Source of the DNA: Aporrectodea caliginosa
Taxonomy: Eukaryota > Annelida > Clitellata > Crassiclitellata > Lumbricidae
Reading direction: 5' to 3'
NCBI GenBank assembly: GCA_020284085.1
Contig: JACEVL010000163.1
Span: forward strand, 961,261 to 1,025,260
DNA: 64,000 nucleotides
Each line of letters opens with the position of its first letter. The first letter of the stretch is position 1. The notes below the pieces were generated by a model that was not told the origin of the DNA, did no database searches, and worked only from the letters and a program-made list of their open reading frames with translations. The position numbers were made by a program, and so were the translations under genes. Positions 25,501 to 35,064 of this stretch are shown here, in pieces.

Positions 25501-28500
25501 ACAATTTATCTCAGCATCTAAGATTGGCTAACTCATCATCATGGTTCAAATCCTTACATCACATGCCACTCTTTCATTGAGTAAATATATATACAGCACC
25601 TCTCTAAGATCTCACCAGCTCTCTTGTGTGAAAGTAAAAAGTGTTACACAATCTCTATCAAGTCGACCCGACAGAAATCGGAGTTACATAGATGTTTCAT
25701 GAATAAGAAACTAAATCAGCGTCAGAACGGAAATGTTAAAACAATTCGGATACACAATAACAAACCAATTAACACAAGACATTTTCACAACCAAAAAGCA
25801 AGAAACTTCAGATATAATAGATCTTAGAGTAACAAAAAGGCATACAAAAACTAAACGAACTTCAACTGCAGCAGCAACATGAAAAATTAAATGACAACAT
25901 CTTAAAACAGTCGAGGAAAAAGTAAAATTTGAGGCAAAACTTTAAATATGTAAAAGTACAGATGAAATTGTTTTTCTACTAAGCTATCTAAAGCAGAAAA
26001 TTTCTACAACACAGCTCTGGCTGATCATCATTTAGCACCTCTGGTGTCTGCAAGAAAGGCTAAAACATTTAAAACACCTATTACACAGAAACTCATGATG
26101 AACATTGTCCAATGCCTTCACAGAATATTTAATAAACTGTATTAAATGGTTTTATATAACCTCAGGATCAATGGTATAAAATGCCTTAACAGAATATCAT
26201 CAATAACTGTATCAAACGTAGTTACAGAATATCATGATCAACTGTATGAAATGCCATAACATAATCTCAACTAATATTTTATTGAATGTTGTTCCAGAAT
26301 ATCATGATCAACTGTATCAAATGCCATAAATAATCTCAACTAATATTTTACTGAATGTTGTTCCAGAATATCATGATCAACTATGTCAAATGCCAGAACA
26401 TAATCTCAACTAATATTTTACTGAATGTTGTTCCAGAATATCATGATCAACTATGTCAAATGCCATAACATAATCTCAACTAATATTTTACTGAATGTTG
26501 TTCCAGAATATCATGATCAACTATATCAAATGCCTTAAGAGAATCTCACAACTAATTTTACTGAATGTTGTTCCAGAATCATGATCAACTGTATCGAATG
26601 CCATACCAGAATCTCACCATAAACTTACCAAATGTTATTACAGAATATCATTCCAACTGTATCAAACATGAACCACACAATACAATTTATCAGATGACTG
26701 GATACAAAATTTCAATCAACTGTATCAAATGCTATCATAGAATCTCACCACGTCCGCATGTAAACAGCTATAAGAACATAATATCTCGCAATCAGCTTTA
26801 CGAAACAGCACAGAATATTGCAAACAACTTAAGAAGTGGAAGAATGTGATATATCAACAACACTGCATAAGTACAAGCCTGCATTGGATTTTCTCAGACT
26901 CTACACCTGATTATCTACCTGTGTCAAATACTGTTTGCGTTAAACACCAAACAAAAACAAGAATTGCCAAATATAACATCGAGGCAGAACTCACCGTTTA
27001 ACTCGCAATCGACCTTATTACACCTTACAATGCCAATGTAATGTAAATAATTTACAGTATTTTTGCAGGTTCCACCCAACCAAGCAACTAGCACTTCCAA
27101 ACAATAACGTAATAAAATGTAGGACACGTGCATGTAATTTTGCCCAGCACACACAGTCTAATAACAGAGTATTTAAAGTAGCTTCGAGCAACTTTGTCTG
27201 AAGAATCTACCCATTAAGGTACGGCATCTTCTGGGCAGAGTGACTGTCAAGCATATCAGACAATTCTTGTGAGCAAACTGACAGAACACTGCCTTCTGCT
27301 GGTAATGTTGCCACAATTATTGTCTGCTGTTAGGAATGTCAAAACGCTACTTATTGTCTTCTGAGAGCAGACATATCACTTTTAAAACTAATGAACGATT
27401 TTATTGGACAACAGTAAAATTGTTAAATGCCAAAATGAATATTAACTTCAGCTACAGCTGGTCCAACAGAGCAACACAATGAATCGTGTATCAAATCAAC
27501 TGTATCGGATGCTTTACCAGAATCTCAAAACATCTGTACCATGCCTAGTTCGTTAGCTCAATAAATATCTGTAAACTGCCAAAATGAATACCAATGTCAG
27601 CTACACCTGGTCTTACAAACACAATAAAATGTGCATCAAATCAACTGTATCAAATGCTTTACCATAATCTCAAAATATCTATATCTTGCCCAGTTCACCG
27701 ACTCAATAGAAATCCCTAAAACTGTTTTAGCAGTCACTGCTCTCCTTATATACTTACTGAACAGTAAAGTCAGTTCCAAAACCAATCCCCAGGAGACTGA
27801 AATGCTGAGAGGAAGGCAAAGCATTCATTCACCTGCAAGCTGGATGAATACGGTATCACAGGATGGGCTGGACGGTAACACAGAATCAGAATTAATAGAT
27901 GTAACCAATATTAAAAACAGTTGGTAAATGCCAAATTTCTCCTAACCCCATAACATTGGCATCCCAGTTCAATTCCTCGCATTGCCACCACCACCAGAGT
28001 TAAAGGCCGACAGGTTCCAATCCAGATAAATGCAACTCAGTCATTTGCTAACAATACTATTCATTTGCAACTGTTTTATTCAGTAGCACTTATAAATGCA
28101 TCGAACACACGAGGAACAGGCAGCAAGATGGAGACAACACTTTGACAAAATCCTGAATTGCCCAGAGCCAGAGATTATGCACGACTTCTCACAGGATCAG
28201 TGTTTACAAACTTTGGATGTGAACTTGGACGATATCACGGAGAAGGAGGTAGAGGATGCGATGAGAAGGCTAAAGAATGGAAAATCTGCAGGAATTGATG
28301 ATATTCAACCAGAACTGCTAAAAAATGGAGGGAGAGAGATGAACAAGATCCTGGCGCACCCAATATGATATGGAGGACCGGGGAGGTTCCAAGAGATTGG
28401 CGAGATGGGATCATCATACCGCTACCGAAGAAAGGGAACCTTAGTGATTGCAACAATTGGAGAGGAATCACGTTGCTCTCCATACCGGGGAAGGTCTTGG

Positions 28501-31171
28501 CCAGCATAATTTTGAGAAGAATACAGGGAGCGGTAGACAGCGTATTGAGACAACAGCAGGCGGGCTTCAGAAAGGGTAGATCATGCAGCGAACAGATCTT
28601 TATACTGAGACAGATTGTCGAGAAGTGCGTAGAGGGAAATGTAGATGTACTTGTCAACTTCGTCGATTTTAAGAAGGCATTTGACAGCGTCCAAAGACCT
28701 GTGGTGTGGAATATCCTCGCACAATACGGTATACCAGAGAAGATTATAAACATCATAAAAGGAATGTATACAGAAAGCAGGTGTGCAGTGAGAACGGAGG
28801 GGAAACTAGGAGAGTGGTTCCAGATTGTCACGGGCGTGCGTCAGGGCTGCATTCTGTCACCATTGCTATTCCTGCTAACGATCGATTGGGTGATGAAAGC
28901 ACAAAAGAAGGGGGTATGGCCTGGAGTGGGAAGGAGATGGAAAGCTGGCGGATCGGACTTTGCAGACGACAGCGCTACTGGAGGAGTCTTGGGAAGGAAT
29001 GAGAAAACTCACAGACAGTGTGGAGAGAGAGGCGGGTCTGGTCGGAGATGTAACCAAAACAAAGATATTAGAAAATGGACAGTGACTGAAAACATCAAAG
29101 TTGGAAGGATGTGCCAACACTTTTCTATCTGGGGAGTATGATTTCAAGCAATGGCAGCTGTGATAAAGAGATGGAAGCAGATTGGGAAAAGCCAATGCCA
29201 CATTTGGAAGGTTGAACAATATATGGAAGAACAAAGGACTCAGTCTGACAACAAAAACAAGATTGTACAGAGCTTTGGTATTGACAGCATTGCTGTATGG
29301 GGCAGAGACATGGTCTATGACAAAAGTCAATATGAAGAAACTGGAGGGCACATCATCGTTGGCTGAGAAGATTACTGAAGATCACTTGGAGGGATAAGGT
29401 CAGAAATGAGGAAGTAAGAAGGAGAACATCCATGGAGAAACTGGAAGACATGCTGAAGAAGATGCGGTTACGTTGGTTGGGACACATACATAGATCGGGA
29501 GAGGAGAGAACGCTAAGGCAGGCACTGGATTGGACTCCGTCGGGATGGAGAAGAGGGCGAGGAAGACCCAGAAAGACTTGGAGAAGCACGATCACTCAGG
29601 ATCTGGAAGGCGGCGGAATGACGTGGGACGATGCTATGCTGGCCGCGGAAGACAGGATAACGTGGAGAGGCTGTGTCGCCCGATGCGCTGACAGCGCGAG
29701 GAAGGACTAAGTGCTAAGTAAGTAAGTACTTATAAATGCCATACAAATATAAGTAGCATATATGTTCATCATGCTATATAAGTAGAATTTATAAATGCTA
29801 TATAAATTATTACTGTGAACTTTAAAAACGACAAGTGTAATATTACGACTAAAATCCTTTTGAGCCCCAGAAACAGACCAGCTGATTATCCAACCCTCTG
29901 ATTGGGTATCCCAGTCCACAACATTTTCTTAAATAAAATTACATCAACCAAGTAACAACTCGAAAAAATATTAAATTTTCAACTGTTAAAAACCAAGGAA
30001 CCAATTTCACAGGTTTCATAAACTCAAAACCTTGCAATTTCACAGGTTTTATAAACTTGAAACCTTGCAAATCAAATCCACAGGTTCAAATCCATAGGTC
30101 TTATAAACTCCAAATATTGCAAAAATACACAGGTTTTATAAACTCTAAATATTGCAAATTCACAGGTTTTATAAACTCGTGCATAAATACTATAATTAAA
30201 GCTAAAACATTAACATGCAAAGAAGTCTGAACACAGACTATACATCAGTGATACTTCAGAAATATGCAAAACAGTCATCTAATATTTTCTTAATTTGGAA
30301 GGCGATCATAACGAATGTCATTTTTGTTAATGCAACCCACCAAACTATAAAAAGATCAACCAGTCAACAGTTAGTAAAAACAAAAACATCGTTTTAACAA
30401 ATACCGAGTATTTTTCCAACAATAAAATCGATCGCAGATTAAAGACACAAGGAGAAAGATGTCTGCAAATACAGACCGTCAAACGACACTAAAAATGGAA
30501 CAGTAACTTAACGTAATGTAACTAGACATTTAAGAGCACTGTTCTTTGACATCTGGTTGTACACAAAAGCCAATATTCGTCAGATTCACACAAATCTCAT
30601 TAGTCTCTCTCAGACATAATAACTTTAATTTCTGCATTCATCAAGCGCAGCTATCTAACGACCAAGTATCAATCGATGGCACCAAGTAATCACAAGCACA
30701 GGACTTGCTGACGCTCCCTACATAATAACCATCTCACATGAAGAGGCTCGAACCAGTACTGTCTGTGTTACAAGCCAAGTGTTCTTAACCATTTGGCTGC
30801 CGTGTCCCAAGACAAGTATCGCATCGTATCGTATCTATAGATTTATATAGCGCCTCTCAGAATAACTATTCAGAGGCGCAAGTGGCTGCCAACAGAAGTG
30901 GCTAGGAAGCTACCTTCATTCTAAGCTTTGACAGAATCTCAATAGGTATCCAATCACAGCTTCCCTTAACGTGGCCATCAAACTAATCAGCAATTTGTGA
31001 ATGACTTTCAGGTTTGCCTGTCTGCTTGGAAAGATCCTGGCCGAGATCGCAACTACAGGAAAGACCAAGTACGACATTTCCGGCTTCAAAATGGACAGAG
31101 AAGCGATCACGAATCCAGCATTCGAACCAGTCTTCAAGAGTACGATGAAAACACGGCCTGCCAAGCTTTAG
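16840..31171 (+). CDS. PIPOX-like: Peroxisomal sarcosine oxidase-like flavoenzyme (nine-exon gene)
   Basis: Joining 16840-16957, 18787-18856, 19425-19481, 21214-21348, 21919-22135, 22885-23051, 23826-24012, 24562-24695 and 31012-31171 gives 1245 nt, an unbroken frame of 414 residues. All introns are GT-AG. Human PIPOX is about 390 residues. Seen: the FAD Rossmann motif GCGGIG (15-20), LGLEQF (42-47), SRIIR (60-64), YYGLP (268-272), Lys280 in GTKIG (equivalent to the oxygen-activating lysine of bacterial MSOX), Cys328 in TCLYD at the covalent-FAD cysteine position, GAGHAFK, and a C-terminal AKL peroxisomal signal. By family it should oxidise sarcosine, pipecolate or another secondary amino acid with O2, producing H2O2. 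The active-site GSSHG block reads GGSQDH, so substrate range may differ. Start context is good (A at -3, G at +4). Confidence 0.9.
17417..17818. repeat. 19-bp tandem repeat (agggcagagtgagttaaat)
   Basis: About 21 nearly identical copies inside intron 1 of the PIPOX-like gene. Rare variants (gggga, ggaca) are scattered along it, consistent with recent expansion. Confidence 0.95.
17819..18150. repeat. Dispersed repeat, second copy (see 12700-13430)
   Basis: Shares the ordered words cattccag, cggcgctgc, acaaggagctccacctgc, ggtaatgcgctgcggg, ggagcca and tcgcatgtaatc with the earlier copy. GC-rich and non-coding. Confidence 0.55.
18188..18230 (+). mobile_element. Second 5S-like fragment (candidate)
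   Basis: gtttacgagcttatcgaaag (shared with 14788-14807) is followed by aggaggctaagcagggt, which contains GCTAAGCAGGGT, identical to the 5S rRNA A-box stretch. It is truncated after that. Confidence 0.3.
18262..18559 (-). mobile_element. SINE-A copy in PIPOX-like intron 1
   Basis: Nearly complete minus-strand copy. It has a tRNA-Asp-like head with A box (agtgtagtggttagcgtg) and B box (gggttcaaatcc), the standard body, and a tail ending in ggattgctcttcttctttataa. A short direct repeat (taaccat) lies on both sides. Confidence 0.8.
18787..18856 (+). CDS. PIPOX-like exon 2
   Basis: Residues 40-62 and two bases (VLGLEQFRLGHDNGGSQDHS). It contains the second FAD-contact segment and the variant active-site block. 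Flanked by tgtgtag and gtaagt. Confidence 0.85.
19425..19481 (+). CDS. PIPOX-like exon 3
   Basis: Residues 63-81 plus two bases (RLIYDDERYTKLTPSTYE). I chose the donor gtatgt at 19482 rather than gtagtt at 19486, because only the former restores EAW at the next junction. Confidence 0.8.
19514..19640. repeat. (TCATCG/CGT)n array
   Basis: Interrupted trinucleotide array in intron 3. Confidence 0.9.
19935..20240. repeat. (CTC)n/(CTT)n pyrimidine tract
   Basis: CCTCCT-rich tract in intron 3 with a unique break at 20043-20150. The Pro-rich frame is compositional. Confidence 0.85.
20525..21190. repeat. (CAT)n array with ~290-bp internal duplication
   Basis: Compound CAT/CGT array. The block cgcgtaatcgtcattaggtc, followed by a run ending in cattgcgtcatcatc, occurs at about 20609 and again at 20899. 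The array therefore grew by segmental duplication as well as slippage. Confidence 0.9.
21214..21348 (+). CDS. PIPOX-like exon 4
   Basis: Residues 82-126 and two bases, starting WSEVERESGLQLVHKTG, typical of the family segment after the active-site loop. Acceptor acgggcag, donor gtaagt. Confidence 0.85.
21495..21785. repeat. (GTT/GAT)n array
   Basis: GTT and GAT blocks ending in a pure GAT then GAC run, in intron 4. Confidence 0.9.
21919..22135 (+). CDS. PIPOX-like exon 5
   Basis: Residues 127-199, containing RRRFPQF and QADGGLVSAALANAVH, the conserved D-GG helix region of the DAO fold. Ends in phase 0 at gtacct. Confidence 0.85.
22160..22310 (+). mobile_element. SINE-A 3' half in PIPOX-like intron 5
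   Basis: 5'-truncated copy starting around ctgtcggtgggaagatgag and continuing through aagatgaagtcgctaacac and ttcatacccatggctacctc. It is followed directly by a (TCA)n array. Confidence 0.7.
22330..22445. repeat. (CAT)n(CAA)n array
   Basis: Trinucleotide array at the tail of the truncated SINE. A (CA)n array at 22531-22612 follows in the same intron. Confidence 0.9.
22531..22612. repeat. (CA)n dinucleotide array
   Basis: Almost uninterrupted CA repeat in intron 5. Confidence 0.95.
22885..23051 (+). CDS. PIPOX-like exon 6
   Basis: Residues 200-254 and two bases, including RRVVITSGSWSNEVLG, the conserved G.W.N segment after the second Rossmann part. Donor gtagag. Confidence 0.85.
23480..23800 (+). 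mobile_element. LINE C-terminal fragment in PIPOX-like intron 6
   Basis: Translates as RRLRWFGHVDNMPVDRIPHN, then a stop, RNKGRPRL, DNINEDITSLRL and TNDRGQWRSFI. This is the usual C-terminal tail (RWFGHV...GRP...WR) of RTE/L1-group LINE polyproteins. The same element is at 52360-52620 on the minus strand. Degenerate. Confidence 0.65.
23826..24012 (+). CDS. PIPOX-like exon 7
   Basis: Residues 255-317 (FPVFLYYATDGCYYGLPIHG), with Lys280 in the GTKIGLD motif. Ends in phase 0 at gtaatt. Confidence 0.85.
24300..24535. repeat. CT-rich tract
   Basis: Pyrimidine-rich low-complexity stretch just before exon 8. Confidence 0.8.
24562..24695 (+). CDS. PIPOX-like exon 8
   Basis: Residues 318-361 and two bases. 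It contains Cys328 (TCLYDMPYDRNFVID) at the covalent-FAD position and the GAGHAFK motif. The donor gtgagtg starts the 6.3 kb last intron. Confidence 0.85.
24788..24912 (-). mobile_element. SINE-B copy (tRNA-like)
   Basis: On the minus strand it reads ataaccagttgggtagagtg (A-box-like), then actggttcgagtctct (B box), then ccatgtgagatggttac. A second copy lies at 30710-30812. Confidence 0.55.
26110..26760. repeat. ~68-bp tandem repeat in last PIPOX-like intron
   Basis: Units containing gaatatcatgatcaactgta, tcaaatgccataacata and atctcaactaatattttact, repeated about eight times with increasing decay to the right. Related words recur at 27640-27680. 25000-26100 and 26770-27430 are AT-rich without recognised genes. 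Confidence 0.85.
27430..27725. repeat. ~165-bp tandem duplication
   Basis: Two copies share ccaaaatgaata, tcagctaca, ctggtc, catcaaatcaactgtatc and ctcaa in order (starting at about 27430 and 27577). Confidence 0.75.
28100..29727 (+). mobile_element. 5'-truncated LINE in the last PIPOX-like intron
   Basis: An RT-encoding fragment, 1.63 kb, in sense orientation with the host gene. Seen in order: LPKKGNLSDCNNWRGITLLS, QQAGFRKGRSCSEQ, motif A DFKKAFDSV, motif B GVRQGCILSPLL, motif C FADD, TKTRLYRALVLTALLYGAETW, RLRWLGHIHRSGEE, GRGRPRKTWRS. Frames change near 28360, just after FADD (about 28975), near 29140 and near 29395, so it is non-functional. The 3' end is a short (AAGT)n tail, and exact 12-bp direct repeats (acttataaatgc) flank it at 28088-28099 and 29728-29739. 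The tail type suggests an RTE-like or related clade; the clade is not certain. Confidence 0.85.
30000..30190. repeat. ~37-bp tandem repeat (cacaggttttataaactc)
   Basis: Five or six degenerate copies of cacaggttttataaactcnaaatattgcaaa in the last PIPOX-like intron. 30191-30700 shows nothing recognised. Confidence 0.8.
30710..30812 (-). mobile_element. SINE-B copy
   Basis: Same order of words as 24788-24912 (taaccatctcacatg, ggctcgaaccagt, gccaag, ccgtgtc on the plus strand). It is followed by a 'ttatatagcgcctctcagaa' repeat copy at 30844. Confidence 0.5.
31012..31171 (+). CDS. PIPOX-like exon 9 with stop and PTS1
   Basis: Residues 362-414 (FACLLGKILAEIATTGKTKY then DISGFKMDRE), ending TRPAKL and TAG. 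The AKL terminus is a type 1 peroxisomal targeting signal. Acceptor gactttcag. Confidence 0.88.
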
Positions 31172-31213
31172 AAAGCACTGCGAGGCAGCATCAGCACTCC
31201 CCACAACGAAAAC

Positions 31214-31276
31214 TTTATTACTTGTTGCACATTACAGTTTTCAGTCTAATGGTGTCGTTTCAATTCCAGTTTTATT
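31214..31276 (-). terminator. Candidate polyadenylation signals of the long nuclear-protein gene
   Basis: AATAAA on the minus strand at 31219-31214 and 31276-31271. No AATAAA was seen between these and the stop codon at 32140. If used, this transcript overlaps the plus-strand PIPOX-like 3' UTR. Confidence 0.35.
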
Positions 31277-31332
31277 GTTACTTTTGGTTTTCTACAAACA
31301 CTGATCAATGAATCATTCTCGGTGAAGGTTTA

Positions 31333-31338
31333 AATAAA
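31333..31338 (+). terminator. PIPOX-like polyadenylation signal
   Basis: AATAAA about 160 bp after the stop codon, the first on this strand. Confidence 0.55.
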
Positions 31339-32139
31339 CTTCGTGTTAACATATGATGACAACATTGTAAATCTTTGTATACAGGGAAGCAAGACATCAA
31401 CTCAAAATAATATTGGCAACGCCCCCGTTTCTCGATGACGTCACCTAACTTGAATGAAAATTATTATATATATATATCAGCGTATATATTACTATAAATA
31501 CACGAGGACAAACAGCTCTACGCTCGTATAATATGCACATACAGAAAAGGCCTTTGTAGGATATTCACACGGCAGAACAACAAAACATGCGTAATCTCAG
31601 TTACAGAAATGACGCTAAATGTCGTCTGCCCTAAACGGATCATCTAAGATCTAAGGACCAATCACAGATCAGGTATTTGACCGACAGATCATACGGTATG
31701 TGAAGATCATTTGTAAAGCGCATTGTTCGTCATGCACACAAGTTCAAGAACGACTTGGAACACCTGTAAACTCTAGCATTTCTGCAGGAAGAAGAAATTT
31801 TTACCAGTACGTATCCAGGAACAAGAAAATGTTTCATTGTTTCATCCACAAATGCACTCAAGATGAAATACTTGAGCTGCTGAATTTAGAAATCAAAACA
31901 TTCTCAAACTTTTAAAGAGAAAACATCGTATACGAAAGAATTCCAATAAGCATTGTTATAGTCTATTGCATTGTCTTTTGTGCAGCTGGCCAAAAACACT
32001 TGTGGCCGAATTTCAAGTATTGGCAGTCACCTGCATATAACTCTTGCAAAAGTGGCCAAAAATCACGGACGTTTCATTGGTAGTGACCAGCACAGTACTT
32101 ATGGCCAATCATACATTCTTATGCTCATCCAGTTGTTCC

Positions 32140-35064
32140 TTATTTGCCTGGTGGAAAAATAAAACCGGATGAATGGACTTGGATAGGAACCGAACTGAAA
32201 TCGACTTGGTTGTTCCTGATGCCCAAAGACACCGGAAGATTCTGCGCAGTCACAAACTGCGGAGCGAGCAGACCGTCCGCGATAAGTTGCGACGCGTTGA
32301 CCGAAGTGAAAACCTGGTTTTCGTGCGCAATGCTGCAAGCGCCAAGCACGGCGCTTTGCTGTTCGTTGTCCACTAGCTGCTGGGTGTGATTTGGGATGAT
32401 AGGCGCAAAGAGGTCCATTGCGGGATTACGCTCCGTTGAAATCTTCGCGAACTGACCCACGTTAGCAGCTGGCGCAGAAGCATTCTGGGTCTGCAGTCCC
32501 CAGGAATACTGCTGTAGCGGGGACATGAAATTACCAAGCACCGAAGAGTGACAGGAGAGATGTCTGGGGTCTGTCGGCGAACAAATGTAGGGGAGAATCT
32601 GGCCGAGCGACTCGCTCAGCGGCTGAAGAATGCTCGAGATAGGAAGCGAGCCCGGACATATGATAATGTACGGCTGGCAGCCGAGTAGTTGCGGCACAAG
32701 GCCGCGAGCACTCTGAGCGTGGACAGGGCAGGGACCAGACGAGGACTGGTTGCCGGTGGTGCTTTCTGGCTTATTACACGCGTTAGTTGCACCAGAGTCC
32801 GGTGGCGGATCGGAGCGCTCGAAATTCATGCCTGTCATCATGGACTGAATCGGAAGCGCGTACATCACATTCGAGGGAAAGTTCAGACCAAAGTTGGCCA
32901 GAGGTGACGGAGCCTGCAACGGCAAGGCGTACAGAAGGTTTGACGGTTGGACAGGCCAGGTGCCATCCTGAACGCTGCCACCCATAGAGTTTGAGGTCGG
33001 CATTTGCATAGTAGCGGTCGCACCGCACGATGTGTTAAGAAACGTCGCAGAAGAATCGGGCTGTGTTGTTTGATTCGGAACGGCGGAACAGGTCTGAACG
33101 AAACCGTTGTTTTGGGAGCTGAAGATGGTGTTTGCGGTGTGTGTGAACTGGTGGTCTGAGATGGCGCAGACGTCGGAAGCGAGGCTGTTCAGCTGGAGGT
33201 GACAGTCGGCCAGCGACGGATTCACCAGACGCATCAGCGCTTCCGATGAATCGGACAGAACGTGAACGCGGTTATCGGGAGGCAGGACCGTCAGCTGGAT
33301 CTGACTGTCAGCCTCGACCTGGAACTCCACCGGAACCTGGATGTGGCAATCGGACGAAAGATTGTTCAGGGGCATGTAGCAGTCGTGCAGGAGATTGGAG
33401 GTGGCAGCCTGAAGGTGGCAATTGGTGGTGGCAGCCTGAAGGTGGCAATTGGCAGTGGCAGCCTGAAGGTGGCAGTTGGTGGTGGCAGCCTGAAGGTGGC
33501 AATCACCGGATGGTAGACTGGTGTCCAGTATACGACCATCTGAACCATTAGCCAAACGTTGGTGACAGTTATTCATACCTATGCTACTACCCAAAAGAAC
33601 GTCGGTATTCTGAACGTGGCATTCTTGTGTTATCGCGCACTGGTAGAGATTCTTCTCGGCAATGTTTGCCCTCTCAGCACCGGCGGTTTTGCTTCTGTCA
33701 ATCATTTCAGTTGTTAGGCGGTTTGAAGCTGCAATGCCACAACGTTGTTCGTTATTTGCGGCCACCTGAGGTGCCGAATTGATGTAGTGGTATATGTTAG
33801 CTTCAACAAAGTCATTTTCGCTCTGTTTTGGCATGGCTTTGAAAGACTGCAGATCGTTCTCAACAACTTTTCGAGTGATGACATCAGATGGCTCGAGTTC
33901 AAATCCATTTGTCACATTATTGCCACATCGGTTGTCTGTTTCCATGACGTGTTTATCTTGAAGACTTAGCCCCGATTCAAAACTGCCTGTCAATATATTG
34001 CACGACTGAACATCTTTTTCTAAGACTTGAGTAACTGCAACGTCCATCTCTGGTTCGAAACGTTCGGTTCTCGTACTGCAGGATTGAGCATTTTGATCTA
34101 AGACACGAGGGGCTTCAACGACAATCCCAGATGGCAGCGTTTCTACCTCTACATTGCAGGTTGAAACATCTCTTTCTAAGACATGACTCACTTCAGCAGC
34201 CATCTCTGATTCCAGCATCTCTGTACTGCAAGAATGCACGTCCTTTTCTAAGACATTGGTTGCTTCGAAGACCAGCTGTGGCTGCTGAAACGAGCTCATA
34301 ACCGATCCACAAGACGGTCCATCTTTCTCAAAAACCTGACCAGGTTGGATGCACATCTCCAGCTCACATCTTCCCATCACCGTATCAGAAGACTCTGCAT
34401 CCTTATCCTGTGCCTCAATGCCCTCGACAAGGACATCTGACGTGACACCGCACTCGGTGACTCTTCCCTCATTTACAACACCGTGCAAAGCTGTTACACC
34501 ATCCTGCGCAACATTTCCAACGCAGCTTGGAATATTCGCGCCAACTTGGGAATCAGCTTCACGATAACGAGAAGCATTCATCTCGAATATGTCAGTGCGC
34601 ACCAAATCGCCCGGATTCATATTCTTCTCGACGGTTTCAACCCCCAAATCTACAGCCTCGATGGACAGTATGCCCGCCAGAGCAGCAGAAACACTGGCAG
34701 ACACCTCTTGCGTCGTAGCACAAGTGGGCGTCAACGACTCATCTTCACTGTCAAACGCATTGGCGATATCGTCGTCTACGGATGAATCCTGTTCAGCACG
34801 ATTTCGGTACACAGTCGCGTCACTGACGCTGGTACACGGCATGCACTCGACTGCGTTTGTTTCTTCCTGCACTGAACTGACTGCGTTTAGATACGAATTG
34901 CGAGGCATAGCACCGGATTTCTTATCACTATCACCACTATACTCTGGCTTGGAACAGCAATTCACCGTTTGGTCTGCAGAGATTGGTGTAGTAGGGACAC
35001 TCGGAGTCAACAATGGTAGGGTATCAGCTTGGTTAGGTTCCTCTTGAGGAGCTGGTAGAGGGTA
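32140..35064 (-). CDS. Nuclear-protein gene, exon 8 (terminal)
   Basis: Residues 1042-2015. After the acceptor (ttttctttcag) it starts [12 protein letters not shown]. It contains the ~26-residue repeats (33799-34335), the CHLQAAT repeats (33397-33504), and a Ser/Asn/Gln-rich C-terminal third with a hydrophobic [16 protein letters not shown] segment. It ends FIFPPGK, TAA. Confidence 0.8.
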   Translation of the reverse strand, partial: YPLPAPQEEPNQADTLPLLTPSVPTTPISADQTVNCCSKPEYSGDSDKKSGAMPRNSYLNAVSSVQEETNAVECMPCTSVSDATVYRNRAEQDSSVDDDIANAFDSEDESLTPTCATTQEVSASVSAALAGILSIEAVDLGVETVEKNMNPGDLVRTDIFEMNASRYREADSQVGANIPSCVGNVAQDGVTALHGVVNEGRVTECGVTSDVLVEGIEAQDKDAESSDTVMGRCELEMCIQPGQVFEKDGPSCGSVMSSFQQPQLVFEATNVLEKDVHSCSTEMLESEMAAEVSHVLERDVSTCNVEVETLPSGIVVEAPRVLDQNAQSCSTRTERFEPEMDVAVTQVLEKDVQSCNILTGSFESGLSLQDKHVMETDNRCGNNVTNGFELEPSDVITRKVVENDLQSFKAMPKQSENDFVEANIYHYINSAPQVAANNEQRCGIAASNRLTTEMIDRSKTAGAERANIAEKNLYQCAITQECHVQNTDVLLGSSIGMNNCHQRLANGSDGRILDTSLPSGDCHLQAATTNCHLQAATANCHLQAATTNCHLQAATSNLLHDCYMPLNNLSSDCHIQVPVEFQVEADSQIQLTVLPPDNRVHVLSDSSEALMRLVNPSLADCHLQLNSLASDVCAISDHQFTHTANTIFSSQNNGFVQTCSAVPNQTTQPDSSATFLNTSCGATATMQMPTSNSMGGSVQDGTWPVQPSNLLYALPLQAPSPLANFGLNFPSNVMYALPIQSMMTGMNFERSDPPPDSGATNACNKPESTTGNQSSSGPCPVHAQSARGLVPQLLGCQPYIIICPGSLPISSILQPLSESLGQILPYICSPTDPRHLSCHSSVLGNFMSPLQQYSWGLQTQNASAPAANVGQFAKISTERNPAMDLFAPIIPNHTQQLVDNEQQSAVLGACSIAHENQVFTSVNASQLIADGLLAPQFVTAQNLPVSLGIRNNQVDFSSVPIQVHSSGFIFPPGK

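Noticed and set aside
32144..34785. Plus-strand frames within the 32.1-35 kb exon
   Set aside because: Shadows of the minus-strand 975-codon exon.
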